Below, piece after piece: positions 9,385-19,799 of a DNA stretch of 64,000 bases. The translations under genes and the position numbers were made by a program. Below the pieces are notes generated by a model, which saw only the letters and a list, made by a program, of their open reading frames with translations, was not told the DNA's origin and did no database searches. Position 1 is the first letter of the stretch; every line of letters starts with the position of its first letter. Location: assembly GCF_000204055.1 (NCBI RefSeq), contig NW_006768780.1, positions 1,238,558 to 1,302,557 of the forward strand. The letters run 5' to 3'. This DNA is from Melampsora larici-populina 98AG31 (Eukaryota; Basidiomycota; Pucciniomycetes; Pucciniales; Melampsoraceae).

Positions 9385-11435
9385 TCAAGCATTGTTCCAA
9401 ATATCCCACCTTCTAGCCCGCGCATCATCTTCCTTCTCTTCCATATCATCATCATCCACGTAGTATTGACCTCTGCCACGAGACCCACCTTCACCATTCC
9501 CAGCACCCTTCCCAGTTTCCCCTTCCTCAACTTCACCATCCCAATCGCTTTCATCCTCATCAGCCTCCATCCTGCCTTTAAGTTTTTGTGCCCGGCTCAG
9601 CGCCCCGCGATTTCCACCTTTTTTGAAGTCATTTGGATCCTCTTCAAAATCATCTTCTTCGATTGGTCCCTCTTCTTCATCTTCTTCTCCATCAGTATTC
9701 GCAAGGTCTATACTATCTTTAGCAAATTTCCCATCGTCTTCATCTTCTGAATCTACGTCGCTGTCCGTTGCGTGAGTGAACTCATGATCCAGATCGTAAT
9801 CTTTCGTGGCTCTTCGCCAGTGTTTGTCGGTAAACTTCTGATCTTCAAGCTTCTCGTCGGGATGCGGTCGACCTAGGAGAGACTCAGAGGGATCCGGAAG
9901 AAACATCACTTTCCAAGCATCGGCGATGTCTTGTCGATCTGCGACTGGAAGGACGTTGTACCACTCCGCATTGTAGAAGTCGATTGGAAGGCCGCGAGGT
10001 GGTCGTGTCAAAGTTGACTCAATGGGATGTTTGGGGCGAATGCGCGTACGTGTCTGAATCCGTGTTTTGCTGAGCGTTTTGCTTAGGCGCATATGTTCGT
10101 CAACCCGTCGCATGAAGATCCCAGCTTCGACTGATTGATAAATTGGCGTCTTGACCACATAGACCTGGCGCTCGACATCAAACTCATCATCACTGTGAGC
10201 TTCGACGTGCTGCAACATCGATAGATAGCGAGTGGGAAAGCCCTTTGCACCTGCATAAGCAAACCGTGTGTCACGAAGCTAATGGGGTACCAATTCAGTA
10301 TAAACCTTTTGATAAGTGTTAGGAAAGAAAGCAATTAATGACTAACGCGTTGCCGGCCCCTCTGACTTGTTTTTCTTGCTTCCTCTCTTTGATTGGCGCC
10401 TGATTCTTTGGCCTCCTTCTGGTACTTCTTAGCCATATAGTAATGTACATAGTGATTGTACGTTCGCTCGAGTAATAAGAGGTTGTGGACAAATTTTGCA
10501 TCGGCATTTGGAAACACCTTCCCAGTAATCCACATTCGCAAGATTTTGATAGCACTAATCCGACAAGCTTCATTCCACATCGAGTCGGGTGCGTCTTCAA
10601 GATCAGGAGCCCAACAACAAATACCCAGCTTTGCTAGCATGGCTACCGAGTACCTGAGAAAGAAATCTTGTAAGTGAATAATTCCCTTTCCAACCTTTAT
10701 GCGACCCGATTTGGCATCCCGAAGAGACACGATGTCAGTGATAGGAAGGAGGTCTCTGGCGGCGGCGTCTTCAGCAAGAGCGTTGATCTCAGCGGCATTC
10801 GTGAATTGTGCGTTGAACTGCGTAAGTAAGTTGGGATCCGGTGCCACCGGAACTGAACCTGTTTCGATCAAGTTCCATAGAACTCGAATAAACAGGTAGA
10901 AAGAGTCCTAAAGACTACAAATGAGCAAGGTTTCAAGCATAGAACACAAAAGGACGAACGTACCCTCGTTCCTTGGAAACCTGGAGGCGCCTCATCCGGA
11001 GCCATCTGAATGGGATGGCGTTTCGGCGATGGTTTAGGAGGGGCAGAACTACGTCTGGAGCTTTGGGAAGGTCTTGAAGAAGATTTCGGAGTGGTGATAG
11101 ATACTCGTTTAGGGAAGTTACTCGAAACACTCCGCGGGCGTAGGATTTGTCTTGCGTGATGACAAAGATAAACTGGGTCTATTGTGGGAGATTGGTGTTG
11201 TAGGTGCTTTTGATGAGGTTGACGCTCTGGACTTCCCTTTCTCTGCTGAGGCCGATTGTTGAACAGACACGTCTTTGAACTTCTTCAAAAGCTTTTCGTA
11301 TGATTCGTCTCTGGCGGCGGATTCAGCTTGCATTTGGGCGGATTGAGCTTGAATGTCTTGAATAAGTTTATTCTGAGCCGCTAATTGTTTTGTAGTCTCC
11401 TGTAGCATTAATTGAAGATCTGGAGGGGGATCCAT
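9385..11435 (-). pseudogene. Accessory protein gene of the CMC element (unknown function), frameshifted
   Basis: Minus-strand exons are inferred as 11435-10964, 10907-10347 and 10278-9385 (introns with GTACGT and GTTAGT donors), about 642 codons. The start (MDPPPDLQLML) opens a coiled-coil-like segment rich in Gln/Ala, followed by a Ser/Pro/Lys-rich linker. The middle has a conserved helical region (DSFYLFIRVLWNLIE, WAPDLEDAPDSMWNEACRIS, LERTYNHYVHYYMAKK) and then PIDFYNAEWYNVLP. The tail is strongly acidic and ends Gly/Arg/Asp-rich. Reading needs a one-base shift near 11118-11155, so this copy is probably broken. I associate proteins of this type with basidiomycete Tnp2 elements from memory only; no function is known to me. 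The gene faces the transposase. Confidence 0.6.
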
Positions 11436-11957
11436 GATTAAATTTGCGAAACGATGTTGGAAGTGAAGTTGTTTTAGCAGATGTGAGATGGTAGTGACCA
11501 ATCGATGTGAAACAAGATATTTGTGATGAAAAATGCAGAGGTTGAATCTGGTAGAAATTGAAGAAATAATATATCAACAGTCAAGCGATGATATCTGAAC
11601 AAGGAAATGAACCCAGATTGGTCGAAATGAAACTTACGAGGGATGAATGTTGGGGTTTTTATAGGCCTTGCAAGCCTGCTTAGCTTGCGCCATTGGATGC
11701 AAATCCTGAGTAGACTTTCATACAATCCAAACCGCGCAGACCTGTCACTGAGTCCTCATCATTAGACCCTTTGAATGTGTTGATCTGGGCCCTAGCTACG
11801 ATGGCTGAGTTTTTGTTCGTACCTTGAGACAGTGCCGCCAAATTTGAACACCTGTTGTATTGATTGGGAGGTTGGCAATCGGCCTTCGACAAAGGATTGT
11901 ATGAAAGTAGCCGAGAATAGTGGCAGATGGCGAAATAGTGTCTTTAAGTGGGAGATC
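11436..11957. other. Upstream region of the accessory gene, inside the element
   Basis: Lies between the accessory gene start and the right terminal repeat; presumably its promoter. No gene is recognised. Confidence 0.45.
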
Positions 11958-12154
11958 AACGTGGGTGAAAAGGATGGAAAGGGTATGTAGGTGACGTCGA
12001 ATGTAGATGGCTGACGAATTGTAAAGTGAGGTGACGTTACAGAAAGCCATCTGACGTTGTCAGATATAGCAGGTGACCCCGCGGGAACCCGAGGATCCGG
12101 CCCGTAGGGTCACGGTGACGCTGTATTTGAAACGTCACCTGTTTGCCCGGGGTG
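11958..12154 (-). repeat. Right terminal inverted repeat of the CMC element (uninterrupted)
   Basis: About 197 bp, the reverse complement of the left repeat. Because it is intact it serves as the empty-site reference for both nested insertions: it carries a single TATATCTG (hAT target) and a single TA (MITE target). Confidence 0.92.
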
Positions 12155-12157
12155 AGT

Positions 12158-12213
12158 GGTATAGGCTAGTGGCTAAGAAAGGATGTGCCTGGGTTCGATT
12201 CCCAGGCTTGGAG
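12158..12213 (+). pseudogene. 3' part of the tRNA-like sequence (B box, T arm, acceptor strand)
   Basis: Contains an exact B box GGTTCGATTCC (12192-12202) inside a T-arm hairpin (CTGGG / CCCAG around TTCGATT), followed by a strand that pairs with 783-789. The A box is split at the insertion point. The weak anticodon stem argues against a functional tRNA. Confidence 0.45.
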
Positions 12214-12761
12214 CATTTGATCTGAAAGGAAAACTGGAGCCCTAGGGCTTGTCTCAGACCACATCAGTATTAAATGCCCCAGAGTATCATAGATAGCCTT
12301 TATACAACTTGAAGTATGCTCCATTCTTTTGACTATCTTGCGTATAATCACTTACAGATCCATGGTTCTTGCGCTTTGAATTCTCTAATTTTTTCAATGG
12401 ACGTATATGAAAATACTTGAGATTTATCTTGGTTCAGATGCAATTTGGGACAGATTTATTCAACATTCATTGCACTTGTCATTTTAGTCAAAGAAGATAA
12501 AAAAATAGGTCTAACATAGAACTAAAAACCAATCTTAGGGTTTAAAAGAAAAAGACAATTTGAAATATGAGACTCAAAAGTTAAAAAGTAGTTGTAACAT
12601 ACAACTCAAGACCTCAGGCTTTGAAAGAGAAAGATACTTGAAAGATAAGACCAAAAATTTAATCAGTAGTTGTAACGTACAACTCAAAAAGGGCTGAAAG
12701 ATAATAAGAAGATTAAGAGAAACAGATATAATTGGAAGTAATTATTTTGGGGAGAGGGTGG
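12214..12761. other. Intergenic spacer
   Basis: AT-rich; contains two copies of a segment with AGTAGTTGTAACRTACAACTCAA near 12587 and 12665. If the tRNA-like unit is a SINE head, part of this stretch may be its body. No gene is seen. Confidence 0.4.
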
Positions 12762-15298
12762 CTATTGTATGATAGCACCGCCTTGAAGAGGTCTTTTTTT
12801 AAGATTGCGATTGTATGGTAGGACTGCTTTGAATATATCAGCAGCTTGGGCAAAAGGGATACCAATGCTGTTCAGATTAGATAAACTATATGTATCACGG
12901 TCCAGCAATCGACCAAAGTCATCAATACCTTGATCTTTTAAAACCTCCCGAGCCTTAGTGAAGTTAGGTGTTACCCCGGCCCAGTCCAAAAAGTGTTCAA
13001 AAGGTGGATAGGGTCTAGGTGCAGGTGATTCATCACGTGGGGGTGGAGCCGTAGTAGGTGGAAATGCTGGTGTTGCTGGAATTGCCTGTGGGATGTGTGG
13101 CAAGTGCTGATCTCCAAAATAATTGTAATTGTTGATGGTTTGGGGAATCTGAGCAGAATGGGTTTGGAAAGAGCCATTTGGCTCTGGTCGATCACTGGTA
13201 GACTCTTGGGGATCAAAATTTTGGAACCCTTGTCAGAGCTTGGCTTTTGCTTTTGCAAAATCTCGAACTGGAACGTATTCCCATCCAGCACGATGCATAG
13301 GAGGGTTGATTTCATCAACCCCATCTTCTCCTTGATCCTGAGGAATGAAGATGGCTGTGTTAGTAAAAGGGACAGCTAGAAATATTTAGAAAGTGTTGCT
13401 TACCCAGTCGCGGGCCCACATGCGTACTCTGTCAGTATTCAAGACCAAAACTTCCTCAAGATTTGTTGGATTAGGTGCTGCTCCAACGTTTTCACCGGAT
13501 CGGAATATATTTTCAAATTTTGACATTAGGAGGTTGTATTTCTGAGTGACTGGATCAACATCTGCAGCCTAGGAAGGATATTGAGGCAATCAGTTCCTGT
13601 GATGTAACACAGAAATATGAAGAGACAAATGCAATACTTACAGTACGTTCCTCTGGCTCATCTTTTCCTTCGGATTGATCTGAATCTTGTTCAGGCTCCT
13701 GCACATGCCGGTTAAATACTTTGTACAAGTGGCAATTAGAATCCTCATCATCCTTAGGGTTATTTGGATGAACCATCCTGAGACCCATCTTTACATCAGA
13801 AGGCATGGCTAGAGCAGCGTCCACAAATTCCTTGAAGGTAGCCTTATCCTTAATCACAGCCTTATCATTTTTTTTGTGCTCAGCAGAGCCATTTATCCAC
13901 CCTTCGATCGTCAGCGTCCGATCTCTATATGCAGCTTTTAAAGCAGGTAATACTCCTTTCTCTGCTTCATCACAATATTCGAAAACTTGGTTGCGAAACG
14001 TCAACCAGTCGTGACCGTGCAAATTCATTGATTGCTTGACTGCATATCGTGGTTTTTTGTCGATCCATTTAGGCTGTAATGACTTCGGGATTTTGCTACC
14101 ACCTCCTTTTCCCTGCTTTCCCGTATTCTTCCCTTTGGCTTCAGGTGGCTTACCCGGTGGAAATTTGAGTACCCAGATGTTGAATGTTATGATCAGCTTT
14201 CGGCAGGGGTTAGGAATTAAATTGGCCGTTTCTGGATGGATCGGAGGTTCGTTTGGGTGAGCACTAGCTTGGTCACTGAGTTGATCCATTTCCAACTCAT
14301 CCTTGCTGTTGAAGTCTTCCTCGTCCTCTTTGACTAAGCATAAACACAGAGAAGAGAATGGAATTAGTATAATAAGTACAATCAGGTGATATATGATCAA
14401 ACTTGATGAACATACACAGGTCATCCTCATCTGGGAGACTTCCATCACTAATTCGATCACTATCCACCTCTATTTCAGTTGAGACTCCAAGATCCATCAT
14501 TGCACCACTGTTGGAAGGTTGTCTAGAAGGTAAGATTGGATTTGGAATGGCAGAATGTTGACTAGAATTGGTAGAATATTGACTCGATTTTAAAGGCAAG
14601 ACTTCATTGGAAAAGTTTGAATTGTGTCTAGATCGTAAAGGCGAGACTGAATTGGAAGAAAAGGCTGGATTGGAAAAGCCAGAAGGTTCTTGAGGATGTA
14701 AAGGTGAGACCGAATCAAAGATGATATTCGAGTTTGTACAATCAGTGGGAAACATATTGAATGTGTTTCCTAAATGATCTTCTTGAGTTTCCAACGATTG
14801 CTGATATTCAGAGTATGCAAGATACTGATCAGGATACACAAATTGATTCGAGTTGTTGGCAGGAATGGAGTTGCTGTTGGATGATGGAAGGGAGAATTCT
14901 TGATCAAGATTGAGATCGAGTTGTCCTGGTGGATATAAAGCTGATACTGGAGAGTTGTGCTGCTGGCTGACAGGGCTTTGGTGGTACGGATATGGTATGG
15001 CCTGAGGGGTCATCGGGTTTCTGGAAATGGGCCAAATCAAAGTCAGAATGCAACTCTAGTCCAGGATCAACTGATGCCAATGCTCACTGGTTTGCCATCG
15101 TCATTGCAGCAGAACGCGTATGGTAAGGATACGTAGGGATGCTGTTGGGTTGAGAAATCCCATAATGTTGATTGATCATGGTTCCGTGACCAAAACTTTC
15201 CGGATTGCTATCAAGTAGAAAGGCACTTAGAAAGCATGAAGAACATGTGGCGGATGGATTACTCACGGTGGGGTATTGTGAGCGCGCCGGTTGGACAT
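12762..15298 (-). pseudogene. Six-exon gene of unknown function, one in-frame TGA
   Basis: Minus-strand exons are inferred as 15298-15267, 15207-15088, 15020-14416, 14333-13642, 13568-13404 and 13337-12762, all with GT-AG introns and compatible phases, giving 730 codons. The first ~270 residues are Ser/Asn/Pro/Gln-rich, then comes an acidic stretch. A compact middle region contains FNIWVLKFPPGKPPE, KWIDKKPRYAVKQSMNLHGH and DWLTFRNQVFEYCDEAE. The C-terminus is Pro-rich and ends in a SAM-like helical segment (DFGRLLDRDTYSLSNLNSIG). A TGA at 13233-13235 stops the frame about 157 codons before the end, which suggests a recent nonsense mutation, a missed intron or a sequence error. I do not recognise a function. 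Confidence 0.6.
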
Positions 15299-16550
15299 TG
15301 TTGTCTTCAGGCGGGATGCAAAGTCTAGTCAGAGGGTTAGAAGTGCTTCAGAATGAAGCTCAAAATGCTTTCGTGCCCTATCGGTGCTGGGGGGTCCATT
15401 GTGATGCCGAGCTTTGGTTTCAACCATACCAAAAGTTGAGGAAGCTTGTGAATTTCAGATACAAAGGCAGCAATATTTGTGATCTTTCAGGATCTTTCAC
15501 AAACTTTGCACCCTTGAAAAAGTCGAGTACAGCCTACTACAGCTCTTATGTAGAATCTACGTTGGTAATTCTTAGTGCAACTTAAAAAAAAATAAAAAAA
15601 AATAAACGGGCGACGGCATTTTTTATGCAAACAGCTGTATGAGAGCATGGGAGTCCGTCATAGGTGAAAAATATCTTACCAGTAAGCATAGCTTTTTCAA
15701 GATGTGTCTCAGAGGACCAAAGTGAATGGAAAGTTGTCATATGAATCTTCGAACAGTATGGGATTGATCGTTACCGTCCAGTACAACATCTTGCTCAAGG
15801 ACTGTGCGTTTTCGTGAAAAGTAGACACGCCTCACGGTTCGTTGATTGTGAAAAGAACGACCTGCGGGGTTGGCTTATCTGTCTTCCAATCAAAACGCAT
15901 GCTCATGCGATGTTGTGTTTGAATTTTCTTAACCAATTCCTCAGCACAATTGAGGTTGTACATACTTGTGTATGTGCACAAGTCCCAACAGAAATGCCCT
16001 CAAATGCCTCTTGGTTCATTCAATTGAAAAGTACCTTGTGGATTTGATACTACACTCTCTTTGAATGGAATGAAGGAGATCATCAATATTTTCAAAAGAT
16101 CCTACACCGGAATTCTATCGCGGTATCTACGTTTTTCGAATTTCTTGCTCAGCTGGTTCCAACAAGTTGAGTATCTGCTCTCTCTACTTCGGTTGAGTAA
16201 GGTCATGTTTTCTGTTTGTTTGCGCCAAGAAATCATAAAGGGATACGGGAGGTCCTCTATTGCCAGACTATGGGTTGTCCTTGGTCAGGTTGTTTTTTAT
16301 TTGGTTGTGGAAGTGTGTGGACTCTGGAGGTGTGTGGAACGCAAGGAAAAAAACGGTCCCGAAAACACATTTGAAAAAAACCGGTTGTTTGTTTACATAC
16401 ATACAGCCCCGGCGGGTGGCTTGTTTGTTGTTTATTTACAAAGTCAGCGCGTGTTTTGTTTGGATTGGTCACGTGATTTTTGGCGGCGCCCTTGGCCCCC
16501 GATCCTGTCTCTTCTCAATTTCTCAATAAACCCCATCAGACTACAACATC
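15299..16550. other. Intergenic region between divergent genes
   Basis: About 1.25 kb between the unknown minus-strand gene and the RTA1-like gene. It should hold both promoters. No convincing coding region or repeat was found. Confidence 0.5.
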
Positions 16551-18053
16551 ATGGAACTTCACTACTCTCAACGATACCTTAGTCGTCGGCAAGCTATTCC
16601 ACCTCAGAATTCGGTAAAGGCAGCATGGGTTATCCGCGAGCGGGTACTGGGATTGTATCCCACGATGCCCAACGATTTGATTGCGCAAGTTTTTTTACGA
16701 TCAAAATCTTATCTGAACAATCCCAGCGACTAATTCTATGATACATTAAATCATGATCCATCCACAGTGCTATGCTCTTCTCGATAGTTTTCTTAGGACT
16801 CTTGGCCGGTTGTTTTGTCGTATGGCGGCATCGTCCATATCGATCACTCTCAATTTACATTCTCGCAACTGGATGTTTCACTACCTTTCTCGGCTTTGCT
16901 GTTCGAGCTGGAATTTCTACAAATCCGGATCCATCTCGAGTCAGCTTCATGGTCGAGTGCATGCTTTTCGTCATCGGACAATTATGCTTCGTAAGCTTTT
17001 ACCCAGTGTTCACAAGCTTTCGCTACTGGCCGAAGAACTTGCAACTCAATTGCGAATTTCGTTGTTAGTTAGATGTCTGGGTCATGCGCACTCGTGATGA
17101 ACTGGTAGATGGCGTTTCAGAGGTGAGTTCAATGCTTGTTCCCTTGGACTGGGTATAAAGTAGCTGACCTTCTGTCTCAACCTATCTAGCATGAAGGAGT
17201 CGATCTACAAGCCCACGAATCACCTCGAACATGGCTTCTGGCTGCTAAACACGACTGGGATACGAGACTTGCTCTTGCTTCAAGACTCTTGATTATTCCG
17301 CTTTGCTTATTACTTTACCTCGTTGGTTACGCCATTTTACCGGGCCCTCAAGATGTAAGATTCAATAGCCAAGAAAGTCTCAAAGTCCGAGGTGCGTGCT
17401 TGATTTTTTTCTCTTGCTCGATTTCGGTTAGCTAATGAACATTCTGCATTAGGTGGTGCTAGTTTTTTACCACTGTCCATTCTGGCCATCATGGATATTG
17501 TCCTGGTGATGAAAGCATGTCTCTATAGTCCAGCATGGCTTCCTACACTCCTTCTCTTTGTTGCTTCCATCATGCTTTGGATACCAGCTCTATGTTAGTC
17601 GCATATCAGTTATCTTCCTTGGCCCATATATTTTTACTGACGCCTTTCTTCTCGGGTCTTAGATGCATTTTGCTTAGTCAGCATTGTAAGCACGCCTTTA
17701 TTTGACAATTGATCAGGAGGCTGAAAAGATATTCATAATGTAGACACCCGATACCTCAAATTTGATCCGATCGAAAACCCTGTTTCACGCAGGGTTTGGT
17801 TTTACACAAGCAGTTTGTATCATGATCCTGCTGTTCCTAACAAGACGTCCTGCTTTATGGGCATATCGAGAGCCTCCTGAAGGGACAACACCTGATCAAC
17901 CACCTCTACCAAAGTATGTCACTTCTGTACTCGTGCAGAGAGTTTTTATTGGAGTGCTTACAAACTCATTTCGAAAACAGATATGCATATGTTCCAGCCC
18001 GCTGGACTCGAGGTGGAACCGAACGTATGGTGGAGACTGCCGAGGCAGGATGA
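16551..18053 (+). CDS. Seven-helix membrane protein, RTA1-like
   Basis: Eight exons are inferred: 16551-16684, 16768-16990, 17069-17122, 17190-17391, 17453-17593, 17663-17685, 17744-17913 and 17981-18053. They join in frame to 339 aa. The first intron fits only as GC-AG (GCAAGT at 16685). Seven hydrophobic segments are visible, starting AMLFSIVFLGLLAGCFVVW, IYILATGCFTTFLGFAVRAG and MLFVIGQLCF, and ending with FTQAVCIMILLFL. An N-terminal GLYPTMPNDLIA before helix 1 and a G-x-x-x-R in helix 2 resemble fungal RTA1-type lipid-translocating or stress-resistance proteins, whose usual length is about 300-350 aa. The family call is tentative; another fungal seven-helix family is possible. Location should be the plasma membrane or another cell membrane. 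Confidence 0.7.
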
Positions 18054-19314
18054 TTTAACATATAGAAAAACAAAAAATGTCTGATTTGACAATGTAGAAT
18101 ATATCTCTTTGCTTATAGTGCTCGTCTTATTGTAAGAGTGGGTAGGTGCCTGGCAATGATTTTTCGTCTTAGATTTTACCTTGCTTTTTGTTTCTTGTTA
18201 GTCTTATTTGACAATTCTTGGATGATTTATAAGTATTAGTCGATTGTGATTGCTAGATTGTATTTTCTTTTGTGGAACATGTTGATTAAGTCCCGGTTTG
18301 GGTTTTGTTATAATATCAATACAAGATATCGCTCGATTGCACTTCAAGATTATTATGAAAGCGTCTTCTGATCTCAACGGCTGCCAATCTTCAAAAGAGG
18401 ATACTTCGAAGCTTAGCCTGAGAAAATTACTGGCCAAAGTATCAATCACAAGAGCTTCCAAATGTGTGTCGATCTGGCTGACGCATAGTATGACAGAAGA
18501 GGTTGTGATATGAGCCCTGTTGTTCAACCTGATGCTCCTTGTCTGCTTGGCGTGCAGAAAATTAACAAGAATACAAAAGCTCATTTCATGGAAAGTTTTC
18601 CTAGGCAATTGGTCTGAATGGCTTCATGGAGCTTTAGGTTTGTTTGATGAAATTTTGAAAGGTCGATGTCCCCCTTTTGTTTTGGTAGCACTAGCATGAA
18701 TTCTCATGTACCTTGGTACAGCTGTGGATACTCACAGTCTTGATTTCTTGCAGTGTGGACCTAGACGCAAGGTGGCAACTGTGCAGTGTGATGTCATGTT
18801 ACAATGCGGTTACAAGGACTTTCTTTCCAGCAAAAGAATCTGAAAATATATATATCATGTTGCAGAGGTCACAAATTTATGTATCTTGAGTTCAAATTTC
18901 TTAATGAACACAGTTTTTATGACTATAGTCAGAAGAATTCATGCAGGGAACCGTGTTTCAAACCGCGCACAAGAAATGAAAGTGACTTTGGGGATCAAAT
19001 GACAAAATCAAGGAAGAAAAAAGTGTAAAAAATGATAGCTTTGAGGTTTTTGTAGGAATAGACGACAAATATCATATTTCAGAAAAGAAATGATGATTAT
19101 CAATTTGGATATACCTGGTGGAACCACAGAACAAAATGTCGCCATGTCGCTATCAGAGTGAACCAAGCTTGTTGATTTGATCTTTTGACTTTTGAGACCT
19201 AAGCACTGGAGAACTGATGGTCAAAAAAAGAATCCCCAGTAGCCACAAAATTTACTCTCACCTTTTCTAAATACGAGTGTTTGAGCTTCGGAACGCACGG
19301 CTGGACCGAAAAAC
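18054..19314. other. Intergenic region
   Basis: About 1.26 kb between the 3' ends of the RTA1-like gene and the small secreted protein gene. I see no gene or repeat. Confidence 0.5.
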
Positions 19315-19671
19315 TCAGGATCGACCCATGTGAGGGATTTGATCCAAAGCCGGTCTTGTAGTCCTCGGTCCTGCCATTTCCTTTAGACCCTGTTCAACTT
19401 TTACGGGGTTTTTTAAGGCATTCATTTTGGCCACGTTGTTAACCAAGAGCAATTTTTTTTCTGCATTCCCTTCCTTAATCAGGTCTTCAGTGGCCGTGAG
19501 ACCCGGCTTCAAGCCATTGACCACGGTTCGTGCAACTTGGGTTCCCTTCTGGAGTATTCTGGGCTCCTTGAGATATGCAATGACTTTCTCTGGAATGCGT
19601 GGCGCGGGTGAGCCAGAAATGACACTGAAGAGAGCACATAGAACCAGAACAATTGCTAGTTTTGTGGACAT
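19315..19671 (-). CDS. Small secreted protein (118 aa), candidate effector
   Basis: A single-exon gene of 118 codons. The N-terminus is a clear signal peptide (MSTKLAIVLVLCALFSVIS, with cleavage likely after SGS or SAP-type small residues). The mature part of about 97 aa is basic, lysine-rich and has no cysteine, which is unlike the typical Cys-rich effector. It contains short amphipathic-looking helices (IPEKVIAYLKEP, LIKEGNAEKKLLLVNNVAK). A TATA box lies about 122 bp upstream. No family is recognised. Secretion is inferred from the signal peptide; an effector role is only a possibility based on size and secretion. Confidence 0.6.
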   Translation of the reverse strand: MSTKLAIVLVLCALFSVISGSPAPRIPEKVIAYLKEPRILQKGTQVARTVVNGLKPGLTATEDLIKEGNAEKKLLLVNNVAKMNALKNPVKVEQGLKEMAGPRTTRPALDQIPHMGRS

Positions 19672-19792
19672 TTTGTATAGATTTTATGCTTTGATAATGG
19701 GAAAAATGTTTTTAGGAGGATCTCAAACTTTTGGATAAGATGTTTCAGTGGATGTGGATGTGGAAGGAATCTACAAGCCAGTTCGAAGCTGA

Positions 19793-19799
19793 TTTTATA
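19793..19799 (-). promoter_or_regulatory. Candidate TATA box for the 19315-19671 gene
   Basis: On the minus strand the sequence reads CCTATAAAATC. It lies 122 bp upstream of the ATG, which would allow a 5' leader of about 90 nt. Confidence 0.5.

Larger units (their letters stand above)
804..12154. mobile_element. CMC (CACTA/Plavaka-like) DNA transposon with Tnp2-type transposase
   Basis: The ends are inverted repeats starting CACCCCGGGCAAACAGGTGA, flanked by a 3-bp duplication AGT (801-803 and 12155-12157). A CAC start and a 3-bp duplication are typical of the CACTA/Mirage/Chapaev group, and this agrees with the Tnp2-like transposase inside. The terminal repeats are about 197 bp long with only about two mismatches seen, so the insertion is fairly young. 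The left repeat is broken by two later insertions, a hAT element and a TA-flanked MITE. Cargo in order: transposase pseudogene (plus), F-box fragment (plus), accessory gene (minus). Without the nested elements the element would be about 7.2 kb. Both main genes carry stops or a frameshift, so this copy could move only with help from another copy. Confidence 0.88.

Noticed and set aside
15205..15585. Plus-strand open frame of 126 codons
   Set aside because: It overlaps the first exons of the minus-strand gene and shows no recognisable protein; likely chance.
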